64,000 nt of DNA from Pseudomonas parafulva (GCF_000800255.1 NZ_CP009747.1:1860001-1924000), one strand, 5' to 3'; counted from the first letter of the stretch, positions 35,145-45,300 are shown. Translations and numbers: made by a program. The notes: generated by a model from the sequence alone, not told the origin.

Positions 35145-35318
35145 ATGAACGACAAACACCGGATGGGTGGCGGCGATGCGCAGACCGAATGGCCTGACCT
35201 GGATCCTGAACAGCGCAACGACCGCGTCGACGACCCCGACGCGGCACCCGACCTCACCGACGATGACCAGGAAAAGCACCCCACCGTGCCACGTGTCGAC
35301 CCTGACTCGGGCGCCTGA
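35145..35318 (+). CDS. Small acidic hypothetical protein
   Basis: A 57-residue, strongly acidic, hydrophilic protein (MNDKHRMGGGDAQTEWPDLD, then DDPDAAPDLTDDDQEKHP) with no hydrophobic segment, so probably intrinsically disordered. The ATG follows GAGGTGAATACC. It stands alone between a terminator and the convergent TraX-like gene. I do not recognise a family. Confidence 0.65.
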   Translation: MNDKHRMGGGDAQTEWPDLDPEQRNDRVDDPDAAPDLTDDDQEKHPTVPRVDPDSGA

Positions 35319-35333
35319 GCCCAACACCTGCCG

Positions 35334-36104
35334 TCACCCGGTGCCGGACACACGCATGATCAGCACCGCCTTGATCACCAGAAGATGCAACGGATAGAAC
35401 CCGTAGGCCCAACGTCCTACAGGGCTGATGCGCCAGCGGTTGCACGCAAGCATTCGCCACCCAAGCGGAATCGCCAAGGCAGCGCTGGCCATTACCATCC
35501 ATGTGAAGGGCTGTGCCAGATGCGAGGCCAGCCAACTGTTGGTCATGTTGCCGGCGATGGCCAACACCATCGGCAACACGAATCCCACCGGCAGTCCGTT
35601 CCACAGCAAAAGGCAACCGGCGGGCAGTAACACGCCCGGCAGCCCGTACATCAACCGATCACGGATTAGCCATGCCACCAGCACCGCCGAGACGGCTGCC
35701 AGCCGCGCCAGCCGTTGTGGATGATGCACGCCCCATGCGCAGAGCAGACCCAAGGTCAGCGTCGGCATCACGCTGAAGGTCGTTGTTTCCGTGTCCAGCC
35801 AGCGATAAGGCGGCTCCGAAAGCACGCAGAACGCCAGCATCCAAACCAGGTAGCGCGCATGGGTCGAGCGGTACAACTGCCCCGATGGCACGCGCATCAC
35901 ATGGCAGGCGATCACCAGACAGAACAACGGGAACGCCAGCCGACCGATGACGAACAGATCGACGGCCTCGGGCCACAGATAGCGCAGGTGATCGGCGACC
36001 ATGCTGAGGATGGCCACCCACTTGATCAGGTCGAGCCCGGCCGAGCGCCCGTTCAGCGAGACACCCCGGACGCTGCCGCAGGCGTCATCGCCCGTGCCGT
36101 CCAC
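35334..36104 (-). CDS. TraX-like membrane protein
   Basis: An integral membrane protein of about 256 residues with eight or more hydrophobic segments. GLDLIKWVAILSMVADHLRY near the N-terminus is typical of the TraX family (named for F-pilin acetylation, but common on chromosomes), and RWAYGFYPLHLLVIK near the C-terminus fits the acyltransferase-3-like family. No conjugation genes are nearby, so a conjugative role is unlikely; acetylation of a surface component is possible. The best available start is GTG at 36104, which overlaps the upstream gene by 52 bases; no ATG lies closer, so the true start is uncertain. Confidence 0.75.
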   Translation of the reverse strand: MDGTGDDACGSVRGVSLNGRSAGLDLIKWVAILSMVADHLRYLWPEAVDLFVIGRLAFPLFCLVIACHVMRVPSGQLYRSTHARYLVWMLAFCVLSEPPYRWLDTETTTFSVMPTLTLGLLCAWGVHHPQRLARLAAVSAVLVAWLIRDRLMYGLPGVLLPAGCLLLWNGLPVGFVLPMVLAIAGNMTNSWLASHLAQPFTWMVMASAALAIPLGWRMLACNRWRISPVGRWAYGFYPLHLLVIKAVLIMRVSGTG

Positions 36105-37141
36105 GCCTGCAACGGCAGCGGCGGGTGCTGGTCGAGGATGCGCCGCCCGATCAGCGCCAGATCACCGCCGTTGAACATCGAAGTGCCATTGTCGCGCCAG
36201 CGCGACGGCGTTTCGACCTGCCACTGACCTTGTTCGTCGCGACGAGCCATGGCGAAGCGGAAATTGTAATTACCAGGAATCCCCATGCGCAGGTCGGTGA
36301 CTACCAGCGTACTGCCGACCACGTCGTAGCGCAGCCAGTCATCGGTAAACCAGCGCAGACGCGTGTACAACGGGTCGTCCTGCAACACCTTGGCCAGCGG
36401 CGCATTCAGCGACAGGTAGTGCATCTCCGGCGGCTCGCGGTCGAACAGACTGCTCACCCCTTCGTAATAGCCGCCGTCCTCAGTCTTGGCCAGGACTCGC
36501 CAGAGCAGGTTGTTGAAAGCCATCGGCATGGCGCGAACTTCGCGCGGCGCCACGCCTTGCGCCTGCAAGGCCTGCTCGAAGCGCTGCTCGACGGTCATGC
36601 GCCCGGCCAGTCCGAAACCCAGGTACGCCGTGCTGAAGATCAACGCCGCCGTCATCAAACCCCGGGCTCTGCGCCCCGGCCCGCGCCAGAAGGCGTAAGC
36701 CACGGCCATCAGCAAGGGCAAGGTGTAGATCGGGTCGATGATGAACACGGCGGCCCAGCTCAGCGGCGTCAGTGTCAGCGGCCAGAACAACTGGGTGCCG
36801 TAGACCGTGAAGGCGTCCAGCAGCGGATGAGTGACCAGCACCAGCCAGAACGCCACGAACAGTCGCGGCCAGCGGTAGCCTGCGTCCGGCCTGCGGCGCT
36901 GACCGATCCAGGCCACCAGCCAGGCGAGCAGCAAGGCCACCCCGGTGAGGACGAAGATCGAGTGGGAAAAACCGCGGTGATAGGTCATCTGCGACACCGG
37001 ATCGGCGTAGTGGATCACCACATCCAGGTCCGGCACAGTGGCCAATGCCGCGCCATAGACCAGCGCACGGCGTCCCTGCAGACGGCCGAGCAAGGTGCCC
37101 TGCAGCGCCGCGCCCAGTACAGCTTGGGTAATCGAGTCCAC
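36053..37141 (-). CDS. YdjM/DUF457-family membrane-bound metal-dependent hydrolase
   Basis: A 362-residue protein of the YdjM-like membrane-associated hydrolase family. It begins MDSITQAVLGAALQGTLLG and has conserved DLDVVIHYADP, YHRGFSHSIF and THPLLDAFTVYG motifs. Their His and Asp residues are the presumed metal ligands. Four to five hydrophobic segments fill residues 60-190, and a larger soluble domain follows to the C-terminus. In E. coli ydjM is LexA-regulated; no obvious SOS box was seen here. It overlaps the TraX-like gene, with which it probably forms an operon. The reaction is unknown. Confidence 0.85.
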   Translation of the reverse strand: MDSITQAVLGAALQGTLLGRLQGRRALVYGAALATVPDLDVVIHYADPVSQMTYHRGFSHSIFVLTGVALLLAWLVAWIGQRRRPDAGYRWPRLFVAFWLVLVTHPLLDAFTVYGTQLFWPLTLTPLSWAAVFIIDPIYTLPLLMAVAYAFWRGPGRRARGLMTAALIFSTAYLGFGLAGRMTVEQRFEQALQAQGVAPREVRAMPMAFNNLLWRVLAKTEDGGYYEGVSSLFDREPPEMHYLSLNAPLAKVLQDDPLYTRLRWFTDDWLRYDVVGSTLVVTDLRMGIPGNYNFRFAMARRDEQGQWQVETPSRWRDNGTSMFNGGDLALIGRRILDQHPPLPLQAWTARAMTPAAASGVSR

Positions 37142-37333
37142 GATCAGCGTTCCATTGACAGTATCGGAGAAAGCTAACCCTCCTACGCCACTGCGAGCAA
37201 GGACCGGCCTGGCTGTTGTGCCGTGAGCGACACAGCTTGTAACCCTGTCGCCGAACCGCTCGGGGAAAATTTCCTACAGCCAGCAGCGAGGTTCTGCTAA
37301 AACGCTTCGGTGCCTTGTCCTGCGACCTTATTC

Positions 37334-38218
37334 ATGACCGCAACCCTGTTCTCTCATCTCAAACGCCGCTGGTTCACCTGGCTGGCCGTGGCCCTGCTGG
37401 TGATCGGCCTGCCAGCGGGCTGCGCCGTGCTGCAACATAAAGAGCGTGAGCTGGTGTTTCGTATCGAACCCGGTCAAGCCAGCTGGTTCCATGGCCTGCC
37501 GGCTGGCGTACAGGAGCTGGACTTGCGTGCGCGCAGCTTCACCCAGGGGCAGAGCCTGCATGCCTGGTGGTGGCCTGCCAAACGCGCGGATGCACCGGCG
37601 ATCCTTTATCTGCATGGCGTACGCTGGAACCTGACCGGCCAGTTGTTCCGCATCCAGCAACTGCATGCCATGGGTTATTCGGTACTGGCGGTGGACTACC
37701 GCGGCTTCGGCCAGAGCCGGGGCGGCCTGCCGTCGGAAACCACGGTCTACGAAGACGCGCGCATCGCCTGGGACCGCTTTGCCCAGCTGCAGCCGGTACC
37801 GGGCAAGCGCTTGATCTTCGGCCACTCGCTCGGTGGCGCCGTAGCGGTTGAACTGGCCTCCGAGCTTTCCCGGCAGGCCCGCAGTGACGGCACGCCAGTG
37901 CCCGCACGCGGCCTGATTCTGGAATCGACCTTTACGACACTTGGCGACGTCGCCGCAGCCGTGGCCAATACCAGCCTGCCGGTGCGCTGGTTGCTGTCGC
38001 AGAAGTTCGACTCGCTGGGCAAGATCGGCGAAGTCGGCCTGCCCGTGCTGCTGGTGCATGGCCTGGACGATCGCTACGTGCCGCCGCGCTTCAGCCAGGC
38101 CCTGTTCGACGCCGCCCAGGAGCCCAAGGCACTGCTGCTGGTGCCCGGCGCGACCCACAACAACAGCATGAGCCTGGCGGGCCAGCGCTATCGGCGCGCA
38201 ATCGAAGCCTTGCTGTAG
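37334..38218 (+). CDS. Alpha/beta hydrolase, membrane-anchored
   Basis: A 294-residue alpha/beta hydrolase. A hydrophobic N-terminal segment ending GLPAGCA anchors it to the inner membrane or forms a poor lipobox. The nucleophile is in FGHSLGGAVAVE, the acid in VHGLDDRYVPP and the histidine in VPGATHNNS, so the full triad is present. The oxyanion region is LYLHGVRWN and VDYRGFGQS. The architecture resembles BEM46/ABHD13-like esterases. The substrate is unknown. The ATG at 37334 is preferred over 37310 because it begins the hydrophobic anchor directly. Confidence 0.85.
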   Translation: MTATLFSHLKRRWFTWLAVALLVIGLPAGCAVLQHKERELVFRIEPGQASWFHGLPAGVQELDLRARSFTQGQSLHAWWWPAKRADAPAILYLHGVRWNLTGQLFRIQQLHAMGYSVLAVDYRGFGQSRGGLPSETTVYEDARIAWDRFAQLQPVPGKRLIFGHSLGGAVAVELASELSRQARSDGTPVPARGLILESTFTTLGDVAAAVANTSLPVRWLLSQKFDSLGKIGEVGLPVLLVHGLDDRYVPPRFSQALFDAAQEPKALLLVPGATHNNSMSLAGQRYRRAIEALL

Positions 38219-38231
38219 GGGCGCCTAGGGC

Positions 38232-38963
38232 TCATTGCACGGGCAGGAAATTCATCAGCAACAGGCTTTGGGCGTAGTTCAGGCCAATGCGCCGATAGCG
38301 CTCGTCGAGCATCTGCGCCAGCAGGTCCAGGCGCGCGACGATCTTGCCGAACTCCACGGCGAAACTCAGGTTGCTGCCCTCCTCGGAAATCTCGTTGGAG
38401 AACAACAGCAGCACGCCGTTGGCGTCCTGGCGTTGGCTGAGCATCCAAGTAGCCTTCTCGATGTTGCGCGCGGCGTTGTTGACGAACAATGGATCGATGG
38501 CGTCGGTCATGTAGAACTCGGTGCGCCCGCCATGGGCGGTCACCAGCATGCTGCCGATGGCATAGATGAAGGCGCCCACCCGGTCACCGCGAAACTCGGG
38601 ACTCAAGGCATAGCTCAGGGCAGCCAGGTCACGGCGTTGGCCCAGTTGCGCCAGCGGCTGGCGCTGCTCGATGGCTTGGCGGATCTGCCGCTCGGCGGTG
38701 GCAGCGTCCAGGTAGCCGGACTGACGCCACTGGTTGGGGTTGCGCAGGTACAGCTTGTTCATCAGCAGATAGAGGCTCTGCAGGTTGTCGCGCATCGACA
38801 GGGTCGCCATGCGGTCGACGCTGGTCTGGAACAGTTCGCTGGGATGGCCATTGCCCAACTGGGTGAAGACATCCTGACCCTCCTGGCGAGTGCACGCGCA
38901 CAGGGTGATCAACGTGCCCACCAGCAACAGGCGAGCGCCATGACGAAGAGCAGGAACAGGCAT
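38232..38963 (-). CDS. Hypothetical lipoprotein
   Basis: A 243-residue lipoprotein. The ATG at 38963 gives MPVPALRHGARLLLVGTLIT and a lipobox LCAC near residue 22. The mature part is mostly helical and includes QSLYLLMNKLYLRNPNQW and the C-terminal LLAQMLDERYRRIGLNYAQ. I do not recognise a named family, though the gene looks conserved in Pseudomonas. It converges with the alpha/beta hydrolase gene, 13 bases away. Confidence 0.75.
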   Translation of the reverse strand: MPVPALRHGARLLLVGTLITLCACTRQEGQDVFTQLGNGHPSELFQTSVDRMATLSMRDNLQSLYLLMNKLYLRNPNQWRQSGYLDAATAERQIRQAIEQRQPLAQLGQRRDLAALSYALSPEFRGDRVGAFIYAIGSMLVTAHGGRTEFYMTDAIDPLFVNNAARNIEKATWMLSQRQDANGVLLLFSNEISEEGSNLSFAVEFGKIVARLDLLAQMLDERYRRIGLNYAQSLLLMNFLPVQ

Positions 38964-39134
38964 CGGCACCGTGGTCCGGGTCAGCGGCCAAGCCGGGAAT
39001 CGGCGCAGCCAGGCCCTGCATAGAGCCTGCAAATGTAAAAAAGTGCGACGCCTGTGCACAAAGCCCGTCCATGGCGAGGGTATTTGGTAACAAGAATTGA
39101 CGGCGCGCGCATGACCGTGATCTGCTTACACCCT

Positions 39135-39360
39135 TACGTCGGGTGCCCCTTGCAGGGGTGAAACGGGAAACCGGTGCGTCGAGGCCCATTCCAGGGTTCG
39201 ATCAGTCCGGTGCTGCCCCCGCAACGGTAAGCGAGCGAGCGTCTGATCCACTGTGTCCAAGGCATGGGAAGGTGACGCTGCTGTTGGAGGCCTTGCTTCT
39301 GCTCGCCAGCCCGGAGACCGGCCCGACGTTCAGTCATCACACCCCGCGGTGGGCGGGCGC
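39135..39360 (+). promoter_or_regulatory. Cobalamin riboswitch (upstream of cbtB-cbtA-cobE-cobM)
   Basis: All conserved blocks are present in order: GAAACGGGAAACCGGTGC, GCTGCCCCCGCAACGGTAAGCGAGCG, CATGGGAAGGTGAC, then AGCCCGGAGACCGGCC near 39308 and the CACCCCGCGGTGGGCGGGC end. It lies 78 bases upstream of cbtB. It should shut off cobalt import and corrin synthesis when adenosylcobalamin is plentiful. Confidence 0.95.
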
Positions 39361-39437
39361 TGTTGCCGATTCCTGGACGTTGTCGCTCCGGGCTCGCCGC
39401 GCTTGCTGTCGCCATGAAAAAAGCAGAGGAATGCGTC

Positions 39438-39623
39438 ATGTCCGTCACCAGCGCCAAACACAGCATTGCCACGCCCGTCAGTCTCAGCCAACGCCTGGTG
39501 GTCGCCATCGGTGCCAGTCTGCTGGGCCTGTGCCTGGTCTACTTCGCCGGGTTCTCGCACCTGGAAGCCGTGCATAACGCGGCCCACGACACCCGCCACA
39601 GCGCCGCCTTCCCTTGCCATTGA
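39438..39623 (+). CDS. cbtB: Cobalt transporter subunit CbtB
   Basis: A 61-residue membrane protein with one transmembrane segment (LVVAIGASLLGLCLVYFAGF) and the diagnostic C-terminal histidine cluster HNAAHDTRHSAAFPCH, which is thought to bind cobalt. CbtB occurs only next to CbtA and is normally B12-riboswitch controlled, as here. The ATG at 39438 lies ten bases after CAGAGGAATGCG. Confidence 0.92.
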   Translation: MSVTSAKHSIATPVSLSQRLVVAIGASLLGLCLVYFAGFSHLEAVHNAAHDTRHSAAFPCH

Positions 39624-39633
39624 GGGCCCAGCG

Positions 39634-40326
39634 ATGATTACGCGTATTGCCCGCACCGCAGGCTTCAGTGGCCTGCTCGCCGCCCTGCTGCTGACCCTGC
39701 TGCAGAGTTTCTGGGTAGCTCCGTTGATTCTTCAGGCCGAAACCTACGAAAGCGCAGCCCCGGCCGAACAGCATGAGCACGCTGCAGGCCAAGCCGTGCC
39801 TGCCCATGAGCACGACAGCGAAGCCTGGTCTCCGGAAGATGGCTGGCAGCGTGTGCTATCGACCACCGGCGGCAACCTGGTTGTGGCGGTCGGGTTCGCC
39901 TTGATCCTCGCCGCGTTGTACAGCCTGCGCGAGCCGGGGCGGGTCAGCACGGGCGCCCTCTGGGGCCTGGGCGGCTTCGCAGTGTTCTGCCTGGCACCGA
40001 CGCTGGGGCTGCCGCCGGAGCTACCGGGCACGGCCGCTGCCGACCTGGGCCAGCGCCAGACCTGGTGGATCGGCACCGCAGCGGCCACAGCCGTGGGCCT
40101 GGCCCTGTTGGTGTTTGCCCGGCATTGGTTGTTCAAGGCATTGGGCGCCGCGCTGCTGGTCGTTCCCCACCTGATCGGCGCCCCTCAGCCCGAGGTACAC
40201 GAGAGCCTGGCGCCCGAAGCACTCGAAGCGCAATTCAAGGTGGCCTCCTGGTTGACCAACGCGGCGTTCTGGATCGCGTTGGGCCTGCTTAGCGCCTGGC
40301 TCTACCGTCGCCCCGCCCAGGCCTGA
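39634..40326 (+). CDS. cbtA: Cobalt transporter subunit CbtA
   Basis: A 230-residue inner-membrane protein with about five hydrophobic segments. It starts MITRIARTAGFSGLLAALLL and carries a His/Glu-rich periplasmic stretch (EQHEHAAGQAVPAHEHD), then GLGGFAVFCLAPTLGLPPELPG, a CbtA hallmark. With CbtB it forms the predicted cobalt importer of many Pseudomonas. It follows cbtB by ten bases and its stop overlaps the cobE start. Confidence 0.93.
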   Translation: MITRIARTAGFSGLLAALLLTLLQSFWVAPLILQAETYESAAPAEQHEHAAGQAVPAHEHDSEAWSPEDGWQRVLSTTGGNLVVAVGFALILAALYSLREPGRVSTGALWGLGGFAVFCLAPTLGLPPELPGTAAADLGQRQTWWIGTAAATAVGLALLVFARHWLFKALGAALLVVPHLIGAPQPEVHESLAPEALEAQFKVASWLTNAAFWIALGLLSAWLYRRPAQA

Positions 40327-40724
40327 TGAGCGCGCTGTACGCAGGCTTCGGTTGCCGTCGGGGCTGCTCCGTAGAGGTGCTGGAGCACCTGCTACGGCGC
40401 AGCCTCGCGGCCCACGGCCTGGCCATCACGGCCGTGCGCGGAATCGCCAGTATTGCGTTGAAGGCCGATGAGCCGGGTCTCAGTGCGCTGTCACGGCGCC
40501 TGGCCCTGCCTCTGGTGTGCTACGACGCGCAACAACTGCAGCCCTTCCTGAACCAGCTCAGCCACCGCTCAGAAAGATCCCACAAAACCACGGGCTGCTG
40601 GGGCGTCGCCGAAAGCGCGGCACTGGCACTGGCACTGGCCGACGGTCATGGCGACCAGCCGCGCCTGCGCATTTCCCGCCAAGTGTTCGCTAGCGCTACC
40701 CTGGCAATTGCCTGCAACGGCTAG
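40326..40724 (+). CDS. cobE: Cobalamin biosynthesis protein CobE (CbiG C-terminal domain)
   Basis: A 132-residue cytosolic protein of the CobE/GbiG family. The N-terminus has GFGCRRGCSVEVLEHLL, the C-terminus GCWGVAESAALALA and a final ATLAIACNG. In the aerobic pathway CobE is a helper related to the C-terminal domain of CbiG. The ATG overlaps the cbtA stop by one base (TGATG). Confidence 0.9.
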   Translation: MSALYAGFGCRRGCSVEVLEHLLRRSLAAHGLAITAVRGIASIALKADEPGLSALSRRLALPLVCYDAQQLQPFLNQLSHRSERSHKTTGCWGVAESAALALALADGHGDQPRLRISRQVFASATLAIACNG

Positions 40725-40752
40725 TGCTGCTTCTCCTACCCAAGGAAGTCTC

Positions 40753-41505
40753 ATGACGGTCTACTTCATCGGGGCCGGCCCCGGCGATCCCGAGCTGATC
40801 ACGGTCAAGGGCCAGCGCCTGATCCGCCAATGTCCGGTGATCATCTACGCGGGATCCCTGGTACCGGCAGCGGTGCTCGAGGGCCATAGCGCTCGCACCG
40901 TACTCAATAGCGCCGAACTGCATCTGCAGCAGATCGTCGACGCCATGCACGATGCCCACCAGCAAGGCCTGGACGTGGCTCGCGTGCACAGTGGCGACCC
41001 GAGCCTGTATGGGGCGATCGGTGAGCAGATACGCCATCTGCGCGAACTGGGGATCGACTACCAGATCATCCCGGGCGTCACCGCCACGGCCGCCAGCGCC
41101 GCCTTGCTCGGCTGCGAGCTGACGCTGCCCGACGTGGCGCAGACGGTAATCCTCACGCGTTACGCCGATGCCTCACCGATGCCCGCCGGCGAGCAGTTGG
41201 CTGACCTGGCACGGCATCGCAGCACGCTGGCGATCCACCTGGGTGTGCGTCACCTGCCGAAGATCGTCGCCGAACTGCTGCCGTATTACGGCGCCGATTG
41301 CCCGGTTGCCGTGGTCCACCGCGCCACTTGGCCGGATCAGGACTGGGTGCGCGGCACACTGGCCGATATTGTCGAGGGTGTGGCAGCGAAGGGTTTTCGG
41401 CGTACCGCGCTGATTCTGGTCGGCCATGTCTTGGGCGATGCACCGTTCTCTGAATCGGCGCTCTACCGGGCAGGCCACGCCCACCTCTACCGGCCGCTCG
41501 GCTGA
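40753..41505 (+). CDS. cobM: Precorrin-4 C11-methyltransferase CobM
   Basis: A 250-residue SAM-dependent methyltransferase that methylates C-11 of precorrin-4 in aerobic cobalamin synthesis. It starts TVYFIGAGPGDPELITVKG, the tetrapyrrole methylase signature. Further motifs are VHSGDPSLYGAIGEQ (SAM binding) and IPGVTATAASAALLGCELTLP, specific to C11 enzymes. The ATG at 40753 follows AAGGAAGTCTC. It is the last gene of the riboswitch-led operon in this window. Other cob genes are not present here. Confidence 0.95.
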   Translation: MTVYFIGAGPGDPELITVKGQRLIRQCPVIIYAGSLVPAAVLEGHSARTVLNSAELHLQQIVDAMHDAHQQGLDVARVHSGDPSLYGAIGEQIRHLRELGIDYQIIPGVTATAASAALLGCELTLPDVAQTVILTRYADASPMPAGEQLADLARHRSTLAIHLGVRHLPKIVAELLPYYGADCPVAVVHRATWPDQDWVRGTLADIVEGVAAKGFRRTALILVGHVLGDAPFSESALYRAGHAHLYRPLG

Positions 41506-41758
41506 CCGGGGCCCTTCCCTGCCCAGGCCGCGTCCTACACGCTCGCGACAGCGCTCGCCGCGAGCGTCATCTCAATCCCACATCCTCAGCCGCTTTTGTA
41601 GGGAAGATCTACATCCTGTGGCGGCTTTTTCCACACGCCTATACTCGCCATTATCAAAGCGTTCTGATGGACGTATCGTGCGCGCAGCCAGATTGGCCCT
41701 ACAGACGCATTCCTGGGTAATGCCAGGAACGAACATAAATTCTTACAGGAGCTTGCCC
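41506..41758. other. Intergenic region before the response regulator
   Basis: A gene-free interval of 253 bases. It contains TATACT at 41637-41645, a possible minus-10 element, and then TATCGTGCGCGC and TTCTTACAGGAGC, the ribosome binding site of the response regulator. No operator is recognised. Confidence 0.35.
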
Positions 41759-42373
41759 ATGACCACCGTACTGATGGTCGATGATCACCCAACCGTCCGC
41801 CTGGCCGTGCGCATTCTGCTCGAGCGCGAACGCTTCGAGGTGGTCGGCGAATCCGGAAACGGGATCGAGGCCGTGCAAATGGCGCGTCAGCTCTCACCGA
41901 AGGTGGTGATCCTCGATATCGGTCTGCCGGGGCTGGACGGCATGGAGGTGATCAAGCGCCTGCAGATGCTGGAGCCGGCGCCGAAGATCATGGTCCTGAC
42001 CGGGCAGTCTTCCGAGCTGTACGTACGCCGCTGCCTGGATGCCGGTATCGCGGCCTTCGTCAACAAAGACGAAGACCTCGACGCCCTGCTGTTCGCGCTC
42101 AAGGCCTTGGTCAAGGGTTATTCGACATTTCCGCAGATGTCGGTCAACAGCAACACACTGGAGTCGGAGACGGTGCGCCTGAACAGTCTGTCGAACCGCG
42201 AGATGGAAGTGCTGCGCCGGCTGTCACGCGGTGAGAACAACAAGTACATCGGCACCGCCATGAACCTCAGTGCCAAGACCATCAGCACCTACCGTGGCCG
42301 CATCGGCGACAAGCTCAAGACCGAGTCGCTGGTGGAAATGGTCGACCTGGCCAAACGCAACAACATCACCTGA
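41759..42373 (+). CDS. NarL/BvgA-type response regulator
   Basis: A 204-residue two-component regulator. The receiver begins TTVLMVDDHPTVR, the phosphorylated aspartate is in VVILDIGLPGLDG (Asp53) and the Lys/Thr residues are in MVLTGQSSE and AFVNKDED. The C-terminal LuxR-type helix-turn-helix is LSNREMEVLRRLSRGENNKYIG...AKTISTYRGRI. It lies 10 bases upstream of an unorthodox hybrid kinase, as in the BvgA/BvgS and EvgA/EvgS pairs. The ATG at 41759 follows AGGAGCTTGCCC. Confidence 0.92.
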   Translation: MTTVLMVDDHPTVRLAVRILLERERFEVVGESGNGIEAVQMARQLSPKVVILDIGLPGLDGMEVIKRLQMLEPAPKIMVLTGQSSELYVRRCLDAGIAAFVNKDEDLDALLFALKALVKGYSTFPQMSVNSNTLESETVRLNSLSNREMEVLRRLSRGENNKYIGTAMNLSAKTISTYRGRIGDKLKTESLVEMVDLAKRNNIT

Positions 42374-42383
42374 GCCCGCGCCC

Positions 42384-45300
42384 ATGACGCCCTGGCTGCG
42401 CGGATTGTTGCTGATACTGACGCTTACAGTGTCGGCAGCGGCCCTGGCGGACAGCCAGGCGCGACAACTGCTGGCCCGCTCGCTCAGTGCCAGCCCTGCG
42501 CTGGTATTGAGTCAGGACGATCGGCAATGGCTCGATGAGCGCAAGGTGCTGGTGCTGGGTAGCTCCCAGCCCGACTATCCACCGTTTGAAATCAACGTCA
42601 GCCCGCAGGACTACGAAGGCCTGAGCGCCGACTATGCCGGTCTGATCGGCGAGCAGTTGGGCATTCCGATCACGGTGCGGCGCTTCGCTAGCCGTACAGA
42701 GGCCATCGATGCACTACGGCGCGGCCAGATCGATCTGCTCGGCAGTTCCAACGGCTTCGAGGCGGAAGATGGCGGCCTTGCACTGAGCCATTCCTACGCC
42801 GACGATCTGCCGGTCATCGTGACCCGCCAGGACCGCCCTCAACTCGACGATCAAAGCCTGGCCGGAATGACCTTGGCCATGGTCGATCACTATGTGCCTG
42901 CCAGCACGGTGCGTGCGCTTTACCCCCAGGCTCGACTACAGCTCTACCGCTCGACCCAGGCCGGCCTGAGCGCCGTGGCGCTGGGCAGTGCCGACGCCTA
43001 TATCGGCGATGCGATCAGCTCGGACTATGCCATCGGCCGCGCCTACCAAGGTCTGGTGCGCATCGATCACTTCGTGCCAACGCCTGCCGGCAGCTTCGCC
43101 TTCGCGTTGGACCAGCACAACGTCAGGCTGCTGAAGCTGGTCGATCAGGCACTGGAGCGCATTACCGATAGCGAACGCCTGAACATTCTGCGCCGCTGGT
43201 CCAGCGGCAACACCAGCCTGCTGCTGCAACGTCGACTGGCCACGCTCACTGCCGAGGAGCAACAGTGGCTGGTCACGGCGCCGACGCTGCAGGTGCTGGT
43301 CAATCCCAGCCTGGCGCCCCTGACCTTCAATGACAGCCAACAGCAGCCAACCGGCATCACCCTGGAAGTGCTCAAGCAGATCAGCCTGCGCACCGGGCTG
43401 CGCTTCGAAATCGTCGAACGCGATTCAGTGGCGGCCATGGTCGATGAGGTGGCAAGCGGCGCCGCACACATGGCCGGTGCGCTCGACTACAGTCGCGAAC
43501 GCGCCTCGCGGGTGCGCTTCACCCGCCCTTATCTGATCAGCCCGACCGTGCGTGTTGTCCGCCGCAACGCACCGCTGACACAGCGCTTGGACGATCAGCG
43601 CATCGCCCTGGTGCGCGGCGCCTCCCCGCACGTGGCGCTGCTGCAACGCTACCCTGCGGCCAGGGTCATCGAGAGTGACAACGCGCTGACCATGATGGAG
43701 TCGGTGGCCAAGGGCGAAGCCGATGTCGCGCTCATCAGCCAGATCGCCGCGGCCTATTACCTCACCCACGTGTTCAAGGACAAGCTGCGCATCGCTGGCT
43801 TGCAAGACGACGAACAGTCCGTCGCTGCGTTTGCCGTGTCACCGGATCTGCCCGTGCTGCAATCGATTCTGGACAAGGCGCTGCTGAGCATTCCGCCGGA
43901 CGAACTCGACCAGTTGATCAACCGCTGGCGCACCAGCACCATCGCCAGCGATAGCCTGTGGGGCAACTACCGTTCACTGGCCCTGCAAGTGCTGGTGCTG
44001 TCGGCGGTCCTATTGGCCGGCGTGGTGTTCTGGAATGGCTACCTGCGCAAGCTCATCCACCAGCGCAGCGAGGCGCAACAGGCATTGCAGACGCAGTTGA
44101 CGCTCAGTCGCAGCTTGCTCGAGCAATTACGTGTGGCCAAGGAGGAGGCAGAGCGTGCAAGCCAGGCCAAGAGCAGTTTTCTGGCGATCATGAGTCACGA
44201 AATTCGCACGCCGATGAACGCCATCATGGGTCTGCTGGAACTGGCGCTGAACGATCACCGCGAAGGCCGCAGCGATCCGCAGGGCCTGCAAACCGCGCAT
44301 GATGCAGCGCGTGGCCTGCTCGACCTGATTGGCGACATTCTCGATATTTCACGGATCGAATCCGGCCATATGACCTTGCAACGCGTTCCAGCCGACCTGG
44401 TCGAGCTGGTCAGGTCCGTGCTGCGTGCATTCGAGGCCAATGCACGCCTGAAGGGTCTGGCGCTGCAGGCCAGCCTGCCAGACGCGCCGACCTGGGTCAG
44501 CGTCGATGCGGTGCGCTTGCGCCAGATCATCGCCAACCTCATCAGCAATGCCATCAAGTTCACCGACCAGGGTCAGGTCGATGTCCGGCTCAGGACCGAA
44601 CCCGACGCCGAGGGCTGGCTGCACGTCGAGCTGCAGGTGCAGGACAGTGGCATCGGCATCAGCCAGGCGGACCAGGCGCGGCTGTTCAAAGCCTTCGGCC
44701 AGCTCGACAGCCAGCGCGTACGTCACGGTGCAGGACTGGGCCTGATCATCAGCCGAACCCTGTGCCAGCTCATGGCAGGCGAACTGCATTTGCAGAGCCT
44801 GGAAGGCGTCGGCACGCGGGTCGAGGTCAGACTCAGGCTACAGAGCGCCACCCCCGTGCCCAGCAGCGGCTCAGACTTGCCCATCGAAGTCGTCGGTGGC
44901 AACCCCTTGCGCATTCTGGTGGCTGACGACTATCCCGCCAATCTCATGCTCCAGGAAAAGCAACTGCATAGCCTCGGCCACCACGTCAGCCTCGCGGAAA
45001 ACGGTGAGGCGGCGTGGGTCCTGTGGCAAGCGGAGGATTTCGACGTGGTGCTGACCGATTGCAGCATGCCGGTGATGGACGGCCATGAATTGACGCGTCG
45101 CATCCGCGCCTTGGAGCGCGAACGCGGCCTATCGCCTTGCACCATTCTGGGGATCACGGCCAATGCCCAGGCCGAAGCGCGAGCGCAATGCCTGGCCGAC
45201 GGCATGGACGACTGCCTGTTCAAGCCTATTGGCCTGCAACTGCTCAAGGCCCATCTGCCACAGGCGCCCGCGCGCGCATTGGATAGTCCGCAAAGCGGGT

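Noticed and set aside
35334..36104. Reading the TraX-like gene as evidence of a conjugative element
   Set aside because: No pilus, relaxase or mobility genes are near; TraX-like genes are common on chromosomes.
39466..39633. N-terminal extension of CbtA over cbtB
   Set aside because: The extra residues are the shadow of cbtB in another frame; the ATG at 39634 matches CbtA and its spacing.
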